Positions 34,040-44,500 are shown, counted from the first letter of the stretch. The stretch: 64,000 nucleotides of DNA from Chryseobacterium aquifrigidense (GCF_006716485.1 NZ_VFPD01000004.1:186001-250000); one strand, 5' to 3'. Program-made: numbers and translations. Notes: generated by a model from the sequence alone, not told the origin.

Positions 34040-35566
34040 TTATCTTCTTCTGCCTCCCAGTCCGAACATTCCGAGAATAGCTTTTGCTCCTTCCCTCATT
34101 AATGTAGAGGTAAAAGTACGGCCGGCTTTACTCTGTAATACCTGTTCAAACATTCCGGGTTCTTCCTTTACCGGTTTTGTCTTTTGTGTTGGCGCAGGGT
34201 TTTGGGCTGCCTGTTCCATTCTGGTGGTCAGCATTTCGTAAGCAGATTCTCTGTCTAATGCCTGCTCATATTTTGCTACCATTGCTGATCTGGATGTAAG
34301 GTCAGAGATTTCTGCTTCATTCAGAACATCCATTCTTGATTCCGGAGAAATCAGGTATGTATGGACTAATGGTGTAGGAATCCCTTTTTCATCAAGTGCC
34401 GTAACAAATGCTTCCCCGATTCCAAGATTCTGAATCAGGCTGGACGCATTGTAATATTCTGTGGTTGGATAATTTTCAACCGCTTTGGTAATTTCTTTTT
34501 TATCTTTTGCCGTAAAGCCTCTCAATGCGTGCTGTATTTTCAATCCTAACTGAGAAAGTACATTTTCAGGGACATCCCCAGGAATCTGGGTAATAAAATA
34601 AATCCCGACTCCTTTGGAACGGATGAGTTTTACCATGGTTTCGATTTGTGAAAGAAGGGCCTTGGATGCTTCATCAAAAATCAAGTGGGCTTCATCTATA
34701 AAAAGGACTAGCTTTGGTTTTCCACTATCTCCTTCTTCAGGAAATGTCATATAAATTTCAGCAAAAAGCGAAAGCATAAACGTTGAGAAAAGCTGTGGCT
34801 TATTCTGAATATCCGCTACTCTGAGAATATTGACAACTCCTTTTCCATCTCTTGTTTCCAGCAAGTCATGAACGTCAAAACTTAATTCTCCGAAAAATCC
34901 AGCTGCTCCCTGTTGCTCCAGGGCAACAATAGATCTTAAAATCGCTCCGAGAGAGGCTGACGCAATGGATCCGTAATTGGCTGCAAGTTCTGCTTTCCCC
35001 TGTGCATTATCTGTTACATACTGCAGTACTTTTTTCAGATCGTTAAGGTCGATCAATGGAAGTCCTTTATCATCACAGTATTTGAAGACAATAGACATGA
35101 TGCTTTGCTGCGTATCATTCAATTCAAGGATTTTGCTTAATAAAACAGGCCCGAATTCTGTAACAGTAGCCCTCAGTTTCACTCCTTTTCCGCCGGAAAT
35201 ACTCATTAATTCCACCGGAAAGCCTTGCGGGTTATAAGGAAGCTGTGTCTTGGCATACCTTTCTTCAATAATAGAATTCATTTGTCCCGCTTCTGCAATT
35301 CCGGAGAAATCTCCTTTAATGTCCAGAACCAAAGATGGAATTCCTGCGTGAGAAAGCTGTTCTGCAAATACCTGTAATGTTTTTGTCTTGCCGGTTCCGG
35401 TAGCTCCGGCGATAAGACCATGGCGGTTAATTGTTTTCAGGGGAATTGTTACATTAACCTCTGTCACTACTTCTCCATCCAACATTCCCTTTCCTAATAT
35501 TATATGCTCTCCTTTTGGAGTGTATCTCGTATTCAGTTCTTCAATAAATTGTGTTTTGTCTGCCAT
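34040..35566 (-). CDS. HerA-like helicase / DUF853 family ATPase
   Basis: P-loop ATPase of 508 residues. Walker A GATGTGKT is at residues 54-61, Walker B LVLFIDEAHLIFDEAS near 275 and the arginine-finger region follows. It belongs to the HerA/DUF853 family, hexameric ring ATPases related to FtsK and VirB4. The C-terminal 80 residues are low complexity, ending GMFGLGGRRR. It is not next to a NurA nuclease, SIR2 or DUF4297 gene, so it is unlikely to be a defence or HerA-NurA module here. It stands alone between the exonuclease and a sulfur operon. Confidence 0.85.
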   Translation of the reverse strand: MADKTQFIEELNTRYTPKGEHIILGKGMLDGEVVTEVNVTIPLKTINRHGLIAGATGTGKTKTLQVFAEQLSHAGIPSLVLDIKGDFSGIAEAGQMNSIIEERYAKTQLPYNPQGFPVELMSISGGKGVKLRATVTEFGPVLLSKILELNDTQQSIMSIVFKYCDDKGLPLIDLNDLKKVLQYVTDNAQGKAELAANYGSIASASLGAILRSIVALEQQGAAGFFGELSFDVHDLLETRDGKGVVNILRVADIQNKPQLFSTFMLSLFAEIYMTFPEEGDSGKPKLVLFIDEAHLIFDEASKALLSQIETMVKLIRSKGVGIYFITQIPGDVPENVLSQLGLKIQHALRGFTAKDKKEITKAVENYPTTEYYNASSLIQNLGIGEAFVTALDEKGIPTPLVHTYLISPESRMDVLNEAEISDLTSRSAMVAKYEQALDRESAYEMLTTRMEQAAQNPAPTQKTKPVKEEPGMFEQVLQSKAGRTFTSTLMREGAKAILGMFGLGGRRR

Positions 35567-35913
35567 TTGGTCGCTTTTTTAACTTATAAATATAAAATTT
35601 TTTGTAAAATATGTAAGATATTTTCTGAAGAACTTCTATCTGTTCCTTTTAAAAATAAATTTGTTCTTGGATAATCAAATTTTAAACCACGATTATTAAT
35701 TTTTTTAAATACCGGAAAGGTTATAAAAACTAAACATGATATAAAACAGCATTTGCCTTTTATTCTTATGTAAGGCATTCTTTTTGCTAAAAAAACAACA
35801 AATACTAAACGTATGTTTAGCAAAGTATTGAAAGAAACTATCAATGGGATTTAACATTTCATTTAGAATTGATCTAATACTTCGTATCTTTAACTCATTA
35901 AAAAAAGACCCCA
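35567..35913. other. Gene-free 347-nt gap with an inverted repeat
   Basis: No convincing gene lies here; short frames in it are AT-rich. The clear element is an inverted repeat at 35801-35829: CTAAAC and GTTTAG (35805-35820, 4-nt spacer) inside outer arms AATACT and AGTATT. It is about 85 nt before the CstB-like start and may be the operator of the sulfur operon. TATCTTTA at 35885-35892 is a one-mismatch -7 candidate. Confidence 0.5.
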
Positions 35914-37323
35914 ATGAAAATTGAACAAATATATACGGGCTGTCTGGCTCAGGGTGCCTATTATATTGTATCAGAGAATGAAGCAATCATTATTGATCCT
36001 TTAAGAGAAGTAAAACCTTATCTGGATCGTCTGGAAAAAGATAATGTCACTTTAAAATATATTTTTGAAACTCACTTCCATGCTGATTTCGTATCGGGAC
36101 ATTTGGATTTAAGTAAGAAGACAGGTGCGCCGATTGTATACGGACCTACTGCTGCTCCGGAATTTGAAGCTATTATTGCTGAAGATAATCAGATTTTTGA
36201 AATCGGGAAAGTGAAGATAAAGGTAATGCATACTCCGGGACACACCATGGAAAGCAGCACGTATCTTTTAATAGACGAAAATGGTGCGGAGACTGCTATT
36301 TTTACAGGTGACACGCTATTTTTAGGAGATGTGGGAAGACCAGACCTGGCACAAAAGGCTACTAACCTTACTCAGGAAGACCTGGCGGGAATTCTATATG
36401 ATAGTCTTCAGAACAAAATCATGCCGTTGGATGACAGCATCACTGTTTATCCGGCTCACGGTGCTGGCTCTGCCTGTGGAAAGAATATGCAGAAAGAAAC
36501 TGTTGATATTCTGGGGAATCAAAAAAAGACCAATTATGCTCTTAATCAACCGGATAAAGAATCTTTCATCAGAGAAGTTCTGGATGGTTTAACAGCTCCA
36601 CCGAAATATTTCGGAATGAATGTCGCGTTAAACAAAGGCGGCTATGAAAGCCTTGATGTGGTAATGAATAAAGGACTACATCCTGTTGAAGCTGAAGACT
36701 TTGAAGCTTTGGCAGAAGAAACAGGAGCATTAATTTTAGATACAAGAGGCCCCGCAGACTTCCACAAAGGATTTGTTCCAAACTCTATCAATATAGGACT
36801 GAAAGGAGATTTTGCCCCATGGGTAGGAACTCTTATTGTAGATGTAAAACATCCATTATTATTAGTTACTGATGAAGGAACTGAAGAAGAAGTTATCACG
36901 CGACTGAGCAGAGTGGGTTTTGACAACGTAATAGGATACCTGAAGGGAAGCTTTGAAGCATGGAAAAATGCAGGAAAAGAAACGGATGAGATCAAAAGAA
37001 TTACTCCGGCTGAATTTGCAGAGCAGTTTACAGAAGAAGCTACTGTAATTGATGTAAGAAAGCTGACTGAATATGCAGCAGAACATATTGACAATGCATA
37101 CAACAAACCGTTGGATACCATCAGCGACTGGGCACGTACCATTGATGATTCTGAACACTTCTTCCTTCATTGTGCCGGCGGATACAGAAGCATGATTGCA
37201 GCAAGCATTCTTAACTCACACGGAATCAGAAACTTTACTGAAATAGAAGGTGGTTTTAACGGTATTAAAAAAACGGAAAAACTTCCAACTACAGATTTTG
37301 TATGTCAATCTAAGACCCTGTAA
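35914..37323 (+). CDS. CstB-like persulfide dioxygenase with two rhodanese domains
   Basis: Protein of 469 residues. Residues 1-240 are a metallo-beta-lactamase fold of the ETHE1/persulfide-dioxygenase type: THFHADFVSGH (His54, His56, Asp58), the metal ligand in HTPGHTMESS, and FTGDTLFLGDVGRPDL. Residues about 260-355 form a rhodanese domain lacking the catalytic Cys (VTDEGTEEE). Residues 365-465 form an active one, with Cys in HCAGGYRS. This is the domain order of Staphylococcus CstB, which oxidises persulfides to thiosulfate. It leads an operon with a lipoprotein rhodanese (4 nt downstream) and a thioredoxin. Confidence 0.88.
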   Translation: MKIEQIYTGCLAQGAYYIVSENEAIIIDPLREVKPYLDRLEKDNVTLKYIFETHFHADFVSGHLDLSKKTGAPIVYGPTAAPEFEAIIAEDNQIFEIGKVKIKVMHTPGHTMESSTYLLIDENGAETAIFTGDTLFLGDVGRPDLAQKATNLTQEDLAGILYDSLQNKIMPLDDSITVYPAHGAGSACGKNMQKETVDILGNQKKTNYALNQPDKESFIREVLDGLTAPPKYFGMNVALNKGGYESLDVVMNKGLHPVEAEDFEALAEETGALILDTRGPADFHKGFVPNSINIGLKGDFAPWVGTLIVDVKHPLLLVTDEGTEEEVITRLSRVGFDNVIGYLKGSFEAWKNAGKETDEIKRITPAEFAEQFTEEATVIDVRKLTEYAAEHIDNAYNKPLDTISDWARTIDDSEHFFLHCAGGYRSMIAASILNSHGIRNFTEIEGGFNGIKKTEKLPTTDFVCQSKTL

Positions 37324-37327
37324 GATC

Positions 37328-37705
37328 ATGAAAATTAAGTTTTTCGGATTATTCTTAGCATTAGCATTTACATTAAGTGCCTGTAAGACAAATCATAGGA
37401 CTACAGTTCCTACAGCTAACATCAAAGATGTCGTCAACAATTCTGATGTAGTATTGGTAGATGTCCGAATTCCGGAACAGTATGCTGCAGGAACGGCAAA
37501 AAATGCCATCAATATTCCATTGGCAGAGATTCAAAACAATGTAGAAACCCTGAAGGCTAAAAAAGTTGTTGTTTTCTGTAATAAAGGAATTCAGGCAGAT
37601 CAGGCTATGGAAATTCTGAAGAAAAATGGTGTGGAAGCTTATGATGGGACGAGCTGGAAGAATGTAAAGGCAATCCAGGACGAAACAAACAAAAAAGCAA
37701 ACTAA
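37328..37705 (+). CDS. Rhodanese-domain lipoprotein
   Basis: Protein of 125 residues with a lipobox (TLSAC, Cys19), so it is anchored to the membrane facing the periplasm. One rhodanese domain follows: VVNNSDVVLVDVRIPEQYAA and the active-site loop VVVFCNKGIQADQA with the catalytic Cys. It would carry persulfide sulfur between the periplasm and the cytosolic CstB-like enzyme or protect envelope thiols. The ATG at 37328 is chosen because an upstream extension would overlap the preceding gene and lacks the signal peptide. The thioredoxin starts 12 nt downstream. Confidence 0.9.
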   Translation: MKIKFFGLFLALAFTLSACKTNHRTTVPTANIKDVVNNSDVVLVDVRIPEQYAAGTAKNAINIPLAEIQNNVETLKAKKVVVFCNKGIQADQAMEILKKNGVEAYDGTSWKNVKAIQDETNKKAN

Positions 37706-37717
37706 TACAACCAAAAT

Positions 37718-38017
37718 ATGTCACAAAAATTTCAGGAAATTATTGATTCCGAAAGACCTGTCCTTATAGATTTTTTCGCAACATGGTGCCAGCCCTGTAA
37801 AGTGCAGTCTTCGGTATTAAATACGGTAAAGGAAAATATTGGCGAAGGAGCCAGAATTATAAAGGTAGACGTAGATCAATACCCCGCGCTGGCAGCTCAA
37901 TATGGAGTACGTGGAGTTCCTACACTGGCCATTTTCAAAAAAGGGGAAATGCTATGGAAGGAAAGCGGTGTTCATGACGTGAATACATTAACGAACCTTC
38001 TGCAACAATATATCTAA
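37718..38017 (+). CDS. Thioredoxin
   Basis: Complete thioredoxin of 99 residues. The active site is WCQPCK instead of the usual WCGPCK; a Gln at this position changes redox potential and is seen in some thioredoxins. The cis-Pro segment RGVPTLAIFKKGE and DFFATWC are normal. No signal peptide, so cytosolic. As the last gene of the CstB-rhodanese unit it may reduce persulfides or recycle the rhodanese intermediates. A strong terminator follows at once. Confidence 0.93.
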   Translation: MSQKFQEIIDSERPVLIDFFATWCQPCKVQSSVLNTVKENIGEGARIIKVDVDQYPALAAQYGVRGVPTLAIFKKGEMLWKESGVHDVNTLTNLLQQYI

Positions 38018-38022
38018 GATAA

Positions 38023-38059
38023 AATAAGGGCTGAAATTCAATGAATTTCAGCCCTTATT
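38023..38059. terminator. Strong bidirectional terminator
   Basis: A perfect 17-bp stem (AATAAGGGCTGAAATTC and its complement) with a 3-nt loop between the thioredoxin gene and the convergent amidase gene. Confidence 0.85.
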
Positions 38060-38064
38060 TTTAT

Positions 38065-38817
38065 TTACAGTTGAATAGAAAAACGATCCCGGTCATTTAA
38101 AAACTGGAAATGTTTTCTAAAATCGTTCAATTCTTCCAGATAGAGTTCTGCAGATACAAGATTTCCCTGTTTCTGAGAGATTTCTTTTCCATCCCCAAAG
38201 AAGCAGTGTGAGCTTTCCTGATACAACAGATCATTTCCATCAGTCCCGATTCTGTTTAAACCAAATACAAAAGATAAATTTTCAATAGCTCTGGCCTTTA
38301 AAAGGTGTTCCCATGCTCCTACCCTTTTCTCTGGCCAGTTGGCAACATATAAAACAGCATCATAATCATCATTATTTCGTGCAAAAACAGGAAAACGAAG
38401 ATCATAGCACACCTGGAGCAGGAAACGTATTCCTTTGTATTCAACAATTACTCTTTCTTTTCCCGGTGTATACACTTTATCTTCTCCGGAAAAAGAGAAA
38501 AGATGTCTTTTATCATAAAAAGAGATTTCACCATCCGGCTTTACAAAATACATTCTGTTGTAGAAGTTTCCGTTTTGTTCAACCGGGGCACTTCCGCAGA
38601 ATGCTGCTTTTTTCTCTTTAGATATCTTTTTCAAAAACTCCAGTGATTCATTATTTCTATCTGCAACTTCTGAAGCATCCATACAGAAGCCTGTTGAAAA
38701 CATTTCGGGAAGAAGAAACAGATCTGCTTCCACATTCAGCAGTTCGCTTTCTATACGTGCGAAATTCTCAGTTTTATTTTTCCAGATGATATCTAAATTA
38801 AGCCCAACAACTTTCAT
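38065..38817 (-). CDS. Nitrilase-superfamily amidase (omega-amidase/YafV-like)
   Basis: Carbon-nitrogen hydrolase of 250 residues. The catalytic triad is visible: Glu in LLPEMFSTGF (about residue 37), Lys in YDKRHLFSF and Cys in QVCYDLRFPVFAR. The local pattern fits omega-amidases (YafV/NIT2), which hydrolyse 2-oxoglutaramate or 2-oxosuccinamate formed by transamination of Gln or Asn and thereby salvage 2-oxo acids. It is cytosolic and monocistronic. The exact substrate is inferred from the family. Confidence 0.85.
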   Translation of the reverse strand: MKVVGLNLDIIWKNKTENFARIESELLNVEADLFLLPEMFSTGFCMDASEVADRNNESLEFLKKISKEKKAAFCGSAPVEQNGNFYNRMYFVKPDGEISFYDKRHLFSFSGEDKVYTPGKERVIVEYKGIRFLLQVCYDLRFPVFARNNDDYDAVLYVANWPEKRVGAWEHLLKARAIENLSFVFGLNRIGTDGNDLLYQESSHCFFGDGKEISQKQGNLVSAELYLEELNDFRKHFQFLNDRDRFSIQL

Positions 38818-39039
38818 CTTTTATTCTTTTTAAATTATTTCAAATATGAAATATAAAAATACAGTTTTTATAATTACAAAAGGAGAATTAAATAGCTGAA
38901 AAGATGGTTTTTCATACAAAGACAGCATCTATTTCTTAATAATATATTAAAGTCAACCATTTTTATGCTACTCATATCCTTTCGGTTTCATTTTTGATAG
39001 AGATATTTTTTTATCATTATCCTTAAAAATTAAAAATTT

Positions 39040-39480
39040 ATGAAGAAATTGTTTTTTATGGTGGCGATCTTCTTTTTTGGGGCTATGGCTAATGCTCAGG
39101 CCTGGACAGGAAAAGGAGATCAGAAAATACAACTGGGGCTGAGTGCCTGGGGCTACGGAACCGGGATCACGGGAACTTACGACTATGGACTTAACAAACT
39201 TATTTCAGTAGGAGCCGGGATTAATGGCTACTTCGATAATTATAAAAACAACGATAAGGATAATCGTGTTTTTGTTTTCGGGAGACTGAACTTTCACTTG
39301 CAGGAAGCATTAAATCTTCCTTCCAAATGGGATATCTACCCTGGAGTAGACCTTGGAGTTCTTGGTAGAGACTTTGGAGTGGGAGCTCACATCGGAGCCC
39401 GATATTTCTTCACAGAAAAAATCGGAGTCTTTGCAGAGGTAGGTAATAATGGCAGCCTTGGAGTTTCTTTCAATTTATAG
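39040..39480 (+). CDS. Small outer-membrane barrel protein (DUF6646-like)
   Basis: Protein of 146 residues with a signal peptide (ending NAQAW) followed by eight or so alternating strands (KIQLGLSAWGYGTGITGTYD, LISVGAGINGYFDNY, RVFVFGRLNFHLQ and so on) and a terminal Phe-Asn-Leu (VSFNL). This is the profile of a small eight-stranded outer-membrane beta-barrel. I think it belongs to the DUF6646 family but am not sure. Function unknown. Preceded by an AT-rich 222-nt gap with no clear promoter match. Confidence 0.75.
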   Translation: MKKLFFMVAIFFFGAMANAQAWTGKGDQKIQLGLSAWGYGTGITGTYDYGLNKLISVGAGINGYFDNYKNNDKDNRVFVFGRLNFHLQEALNLPSKWDIYPGVDLGVLGRDFGVGAHIGARYFFTEKIGVFAEVGNNGSLGVSFNL

Positions 39481-39501
39481 CTTATCGTCTTTAAATATGA
39501 C

Positions 39502-39530
39502 AAAGCTTCTCGTTTCGGGGAGCTTTTTTA
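39502..39530 (+). terminator. Intrinsic terminator
   Basis: AAAGCTTCTC and GGGGAGCTTT arms with mismatches, followed by a run of T, just after the small barrel gene and before rseP. Confidence 0.6.
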
Positions 39531-39553
39531 TTTGGCATAGTTTTGATAATTGT

Positions 39554-39561
39554 TACCTTTG
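39554..39561 (+). promoter_or_regulatory. -7 box TACCTTTG for rseP
   Basis: Perfect TAnnTTTG, 24 nt before the rseP ATG. Confidence 0.55.
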
Positions 39562-39585
39562 CAAATTAAAATCTAAAATTTATTA

Positions 39586-41076
39586 ATGGAAATAGCAATT
39601 AAACTTTTTCAGTTCATTCTGAGCATCTCTATACTTGTGCTTCTTCATGAGCTTGGGCATTTCTTACCGGCAATATGGTTTAAGACCAGAGCAGAGAAGT
39701 TTTTCCTGTTTTTTGATCCTTACTTCTCCATATTCTCCATGAAGAAAATCAACGGAAAATGGCAGTATAAATTTTTATCAAAGAACCTTCCTGATTCTGA
39801 AGTAATAGAGGTGAACGGAAAGAAGGAAGAAGTTCCTATCGATATATCAAAACTTCCGGACAATGACTGGAGAAAACATCCTGAACAGACAAAATACGGA
39901 ATTGGCTGGCTTCCTTTCGGAGGATATGTGAAGATTGCAGGAATGGTAGACGAAAGTATGGATACTGCCCAAATGAAAAAACCGGCCGAACCTTGGGAGT
40001 TCAGATCAAAACCTGCCTGGCAGAGACTGATCATTATGCTGGGAGGAGTTACGGTTAACTTTTTCCTTGCATGGTTAATCTACAGCTCCCTTTCATTCTT
40101 CAACGGAGAAACCTATACGGATATCACAAAATTCAAGAACGGTATTGAAGCTACTTCAGCCGGAAAGAAAATGGGATTCCAGAATGGTGACAAAATCATC
40201 ACTGTAGACGGAAAACCAGCGGAAAGACTTGAAAACACTTCAATCAATATTCTTTTAGGAGACAATGTTACGGTAAACAGAAACGGACAGGAAGTTACTT
40301 TCCCGGTGAATGCTGACGGTGTAGCAGATGTTCTTAAGCAGAGAGAAGCAAAACTATACATCACTCCAAGAGTTTCTATGGTTGTTGATTCATTAGCTAC
40401 TCCTTCATCTCAGGCATCCGGTCTTGCAAAAGGAGATAAAATTGTAGGTATCAATGGTAAGAAAGCAGCATTTTTTGATGAAGTAAGTACTCTTTTAAGC
40501 GAAAACAAAGGTAAAACGATTACTGTAGATGTTGAGAGAAATGGAGCTTTACAAACTTTACCAGCTGTTTCTGTTGACAAAAACGGAAAGTTAGGTATCG
40601 CCATTGATACAAAAGGTATTGCAAAAGATATTGTAACGAATAAAAAATATTCTTTTGGAGAAGCTATTCCAAGAGGATTTACAAGAACTATTGAAGCATT
40701 AACTACTCAGGTTAAGCAGTTCAAAATTATGTTCAACTCTAAAGTTCAGGGTTATAAGAACGTTGGAGGTCCTATTGCTATTGTAAAAAATATGCCTGTG
40801 GATAAAGATGCAGACGGAAGCTTTAAAATCAACTGGGTTGCTTTCTGGAGCTTTACAGCAATGTTCTCTGTATGGCTGGCATTCCTGAACCTTATTCCTA
40901 TTCCGGGACTTGACGGTGGACACGTTTTATTTACTTTATATGAAATTATTGTAGGAAAACCAGTCCCTCAGAAAGTTTTGGAAAACGCACAGATGATTGG
41001 AGTTATCTTCCTGTTAGGATTGATGTTACTGATCTTTGGAAGCGACATCTTTAAGGTATTTACAGGGAAATTATAA
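39586..41076 (+). CDS. rseP: RseP-family site-2 protease
   Basis: Intramembrane zinc metalloprotease of 496 residues. HELGH at residues 21-25 is the zinc site within the first membrane helix; the third ligand is in IPIPGLDGGHVLF near residue 445. Two PDZ domains occupy residues about 205-275 and 280-365. It has about four membrane segments. It cleaves transmembrane anti-sigma factors after a first cut and also clears signal peptides. Its natural substrate here is unknown, but a single-helix candidate anti-sigma protein is encoded at 6746-7357. Confidence 0.95.
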   Translation: MEIAIKLFQFILSISILVLLHELGHFLPAIWFKTRAEKFFLFFDPYFSIFSMKKINGKWQYKFLSKNLPDSEVIEVNGKKEEVPIDISKLPDNDWRKHPEQTKYGIGWLPFGGYVKIAGMVDESMDTAQMKKPAEPWEFRSKPAWQRLIIMLGGVTVNFFLAWLIYSSLSFFNGETYTDITKFKNGIEATSAGKKMGFQNGDKIITVDGKPAERLENTSINILLGDNVTVNRNGQEVTFPVNADGVADVLKQREAKLYITPRVSMVVDSLATPSSQASGLAKGDKIVGINGKKAAFFDEVSTLLSENKGKTITVDVERNGALQTLPAVSVDKNGKLGIAIDTKGIAKDIVTNKKYSFGEAIPRGFTRTIEALTTQVKQFKIMFNSKVQGYKNVGGPIAIVKNMPVDKDADGSFKINWVAFWSFTAMFSVWLAFLNLIPIPGLDGGHVLFTLYEIIVGKPVPQKVLENAQMIGVIFLLGLMLLIFGSDIFKVFTGKL

Positions 41077-41127
41077 TTTTTTTGAAAAATTTTCTTAAAA
41101 ATATTTGTAGGGTATAAATATTCGTCC

Positions 41128-41135
41128 TATATTTG
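41128..41135 (+). promoter_or_regulatory. tRNA-Asn promoter (copy 1)
   Basis: -7 box TATATTTG with a TTG at 41105-41107, 20 nt upstream, about 22 nt before the mature tRNA 5' end. Confidence 0.65.
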
Positions 41136-41157
41136 CACCACTTAAAACAAAGGACAT

Positions 41158-41231
41158 TCCTCCTTAGCTCAGTTGGTTAGAGCATCTGACTGTTAATCAG
41201 AGGGTCGCTGGTTCGAGCCCAGCAGGAGGAG
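41158..41231 (+). tRNA. tRNA-Asn (GTT), copy 1
   Basis: 74-nt cloverleaf: acceptor TCCTCCT/AGGAGGA, D stem GCTC/GAGC, anticodon stem TCTGA/TCAGA with loop CTGTTAA (anticodon GTT), T stem GCTGG/CCAGC with loop TTCGAGC, discriminator G. CCA is not encoded. The copy at 45628-45701 is identical. Confidence 0.96.
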
Positions 41232-41235
41232 CAAG

Positions 41236-41264
41236 AAGACTTACAGAAATGTAAGTCTTTTTTT
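41236..41264 (+). terminator. tRNA-Asn terminator (copy 1)
   Basis: AAGACTTAC and GTAAGTCTT arms (9 bp), 6-nt loop, T tract. It is repeated after the second tRNA copy. Confidence 0.8.
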
Positions 41265-41529
41265 GTGCTTTAATCTGAACAATTGTACATATCTAGCCTA
41301 GAAAAGACACATATCGGTAACTTATATTAACTTTTATGAAGTATCGATCTGCTTCACTGAATATTATCCACCTTTTCAGCTATTTTTCATGTAACGATTT
41401 CCGTAATCATTCGACTATTCTTTTTTAGAGTTATTCAAATTGCTAAAGTTCTCAGCAAATGGATACTCCTCTACCAAGACAAAGAGTAATAAAACCAATA
41501 TACAGTATTGCATAAATAACCAATTGACC

Positions 41530-44500
41530 ATGAAGAAAAGTATTATTTCGTTATTAACAGCATTTTCTATTATAGGGATTTCGGCACAGGAAAAGTCTTA
41601 TTTTTTATCAAGTCCATCATTAAGTCCTGATGGGAAAACAGCTTATTTTGCTTACGATGGCGATATCTGGAAAGCAGACTCCAATGGTGGAAACGCTTCA
41701 CGAATTACCGCACTGGATGGAGAAGAGATCAACCCCCGTCTTTCTCCGGATGGAAAATGGCTTGCATTCAGTTCAAACCAATATGGAAATTACGATGTGT
41801 ATGTAATGCCTGCAGGAGGTGGAACGATCAGGCAATTAACCTTCCATACCGGAAGAGATGAAATGGAAAGCTGGGCGTGGGACAGTAAAACAATCTATTT
41901 TACTTCCAACAGAAATAATAATTTCGGCAGTTTTACAACTACAATTGAAGGAAAAACGCCACAAAAGCTTTTCAATAATTATTTTAACAATACTAACGGC
42001 CTCGTAGAAACACCTGCCGGGGAATATCTTTTCACAAGTTCTTCAGAAAGTGCTCACCAGGTACAGCGTAAGCGCTATAAGGGAGAAAATAATCCCGATA
42101 TTCTCGGATACAATCCAAAAAATAATTCTTTCAAACAGTACACTAACTATGAAGGAAAAGACTTCAACCCAAGTGTAGATAAAAATGGTATTATTTACTT
42201 TATTTCTGATGAAAATAACGGAGAATACAATCTTTATAAGCTTGAAAATGGTAAAAAAACTGCTTTAACGGAATTTGATACTTCTATTAAAAAACCGTTT
42301 GTTTCAGCGGACGGATCTAAAGTTATTTTTGAAAGGGACTACCAGCTTTATACTTACGATGTTGCCTCAAAAAAGACCACTCCACTCAATATCAGTCTGA
42401 ACACCAACAAAACCCTGGAAAAAGCCCAGAACTTCAATGTTGAAAATAACATTTCCTATTATGACGTATCTCCGGACGGTAAAAAAATGGCGTTCATAAG
42501 CCGTGGGATTATATTCGTTTCTGATATTGAAGGGAAATTTGCCCAGCAGGTCTCTGACGGAAAAGAACATGCTATGGAAGTTAAGTGGCTGAAAGACAAC
42601 CGCACTTTGCTTTACAGCCAAACGTATAACGGCTATCAAAACTGGTTCACGATTCAGGCAGACGGCAAAGGCCAGCCAAAACAATTAACAGAAGATTTAC
42701 GCAATAACCGCAGCATCACCTTCAATAGTGATCTTTCAAAAGCTGTTTACTTAAGCGGAAGGGATGAAGTAAGATTATTGGATCTAAAAAGTTTCAAATC
42801 CACCACCATCGTCAAAGATGAAATCTGGGCATTCCAAAACTCAAGACCATCTTTTTCTCCCAATGACGAATATGTATTATTCTCCGCAAAAAGAAACTTT
42901 GAGCTTGATATTTTTATCTATAATATTAAAAAAGCACAGACTTTAAACCTTACCAACACAGGAGTTTCAGAGGAAGATCCCGTATGGTCTCCAAACGGTA
43001 AGTATATTTATTTTGCCAGTGACAGAACCAATCCGTCTTACCCTTTAGGCATGCAGAAATCTAACATTTACCGTATGGCTCTCGACTGGTTTGACGAACC
43101 TTTTAAATCCGAAAAATTCGACAATCTCTTCACTGAAGAAAAGAAGGAGGAAAAATCGCCTGATAAAGAGAAAGATAAGAAGGATAAAAAAGAAGAAGAG
43201 AAAAATAAAGAAAAAAAGGAAGAAAAAGAACCGGTAATCAAAGAATTGAAAGTAAATCCTGATGACACCCTGGACAGGATTGAGCTGGTTACCGACCGAT
43301 ATGGATATCAGGATGATCCTGCTGTTTTCACTGATGATAAAAAGGAGATCTTGTTATTCAACTCTAATCAGGATAATGGAAAAAGACAGCTTTACAAAAA
43401 AGTGTTCACAGATTTTGAACCTGCAAAATCTGAAAAAGTCTTTGATAAAGCAGCTTATTACTTAACCAAAAATGAGAAAAACCTATTTGCCCTGATAGAA
43501 GGTAACATTTATAAAACAACGTTAGCGGCATTAAAACCTGAAAAAATAAACATCCAGTACAGCTTTGATAAAGATCTGGCATCAGAATTTACTCAGATGT
43601 ATGCTGAAGCATGGACGGGCGTAGAGGAAAACTTCTACGACGAAAAATTCCATGGTATCGATTGGAAAGCGAAAAAGGAGCAGTATGCAAAGTACCTTCC
43701 CTATGTGCATAACAGAAATGATCTGCGAATTTTACTGAACGATCTTTTAGGAGAGCTTAATTCTTCACACACAGGGTTTTCTTCTACCGGAAAAGAAGAG
43801 ACAATGTTCCTGAACTATTTCACCAACGAAACCGGAATTATCTTCAAAAAAGACCATCCTTACACAGTAGAAAGCATTGTGAGAAAATCTCCGGCTTACC
43901 GTTCGGGAGTTGATATCAAACCTGGAGACCAGCTGATCTCTGTAAATGGAAAAAAAATAGATCTGAACGAAAATATCGAAACTTATTTCACAAGTCCTAA
44001 AAAACAGGATGAACTTGTTCTTACTTTTAACCGCGATGGTAAAACTATAACAACCAAAGTACATCCGATTTCCAATGGAGAATTAAAAGGATTGCTTTAT
44101 GATGACTGGATCTACAATAATCATCAGCGTGTAGACAAGCTCAGCAACAACCGTATTGCCTACTCCTGCATGAAAAACATGTCTACTGATGAGCTGGACC
44201 GCTTCCTTCTAGACATGGTAGAACAGGAAAACAGAAAAGATGCTGTTATTCTGGACTTACGCTACAACACAGGTGGAAATGTTCATGACAAGGTATTGAA
44301 TTTCCTTTCTCAGAGACCTTATTTACAATGGAAATACCGTGAAGGAAAGATAACAACCCAACCCAACTTTGCGCCTTCCCGAAAACCTATTGTTCTTTTG
44401 ATTAACGAAGCATCATTAAGCGACGCTGAGATGACTGCAGCTGGATTCAAAGCATTAAAGCTCGGTAAAATTATCGGTCAGGATACGTATCGATGGATTA

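Noticed and set aside
34040..35566. HerA-like ATPase as a HerA-SIR2 or HerA-DUF4297 defence pair
   Set aside because: No partner gene next to it; DUF853-type proteins are common housekeeping genes in this phylum.
35584..35986. Minus-strand small reading frames in the gap before the sulfur operon
   Set aside because: Composition is that of AT-rich non-coding DNA; no signal peptide, motif or start context, and one overlaps the CstB-like gene.
41232..41529. Integrase or attachment site beside the first tRNA-Asn
   Set aside because: No integrase gene was found in the window and the repeated unit includes promoter and terminator, unlike an att site of partial tRNA.
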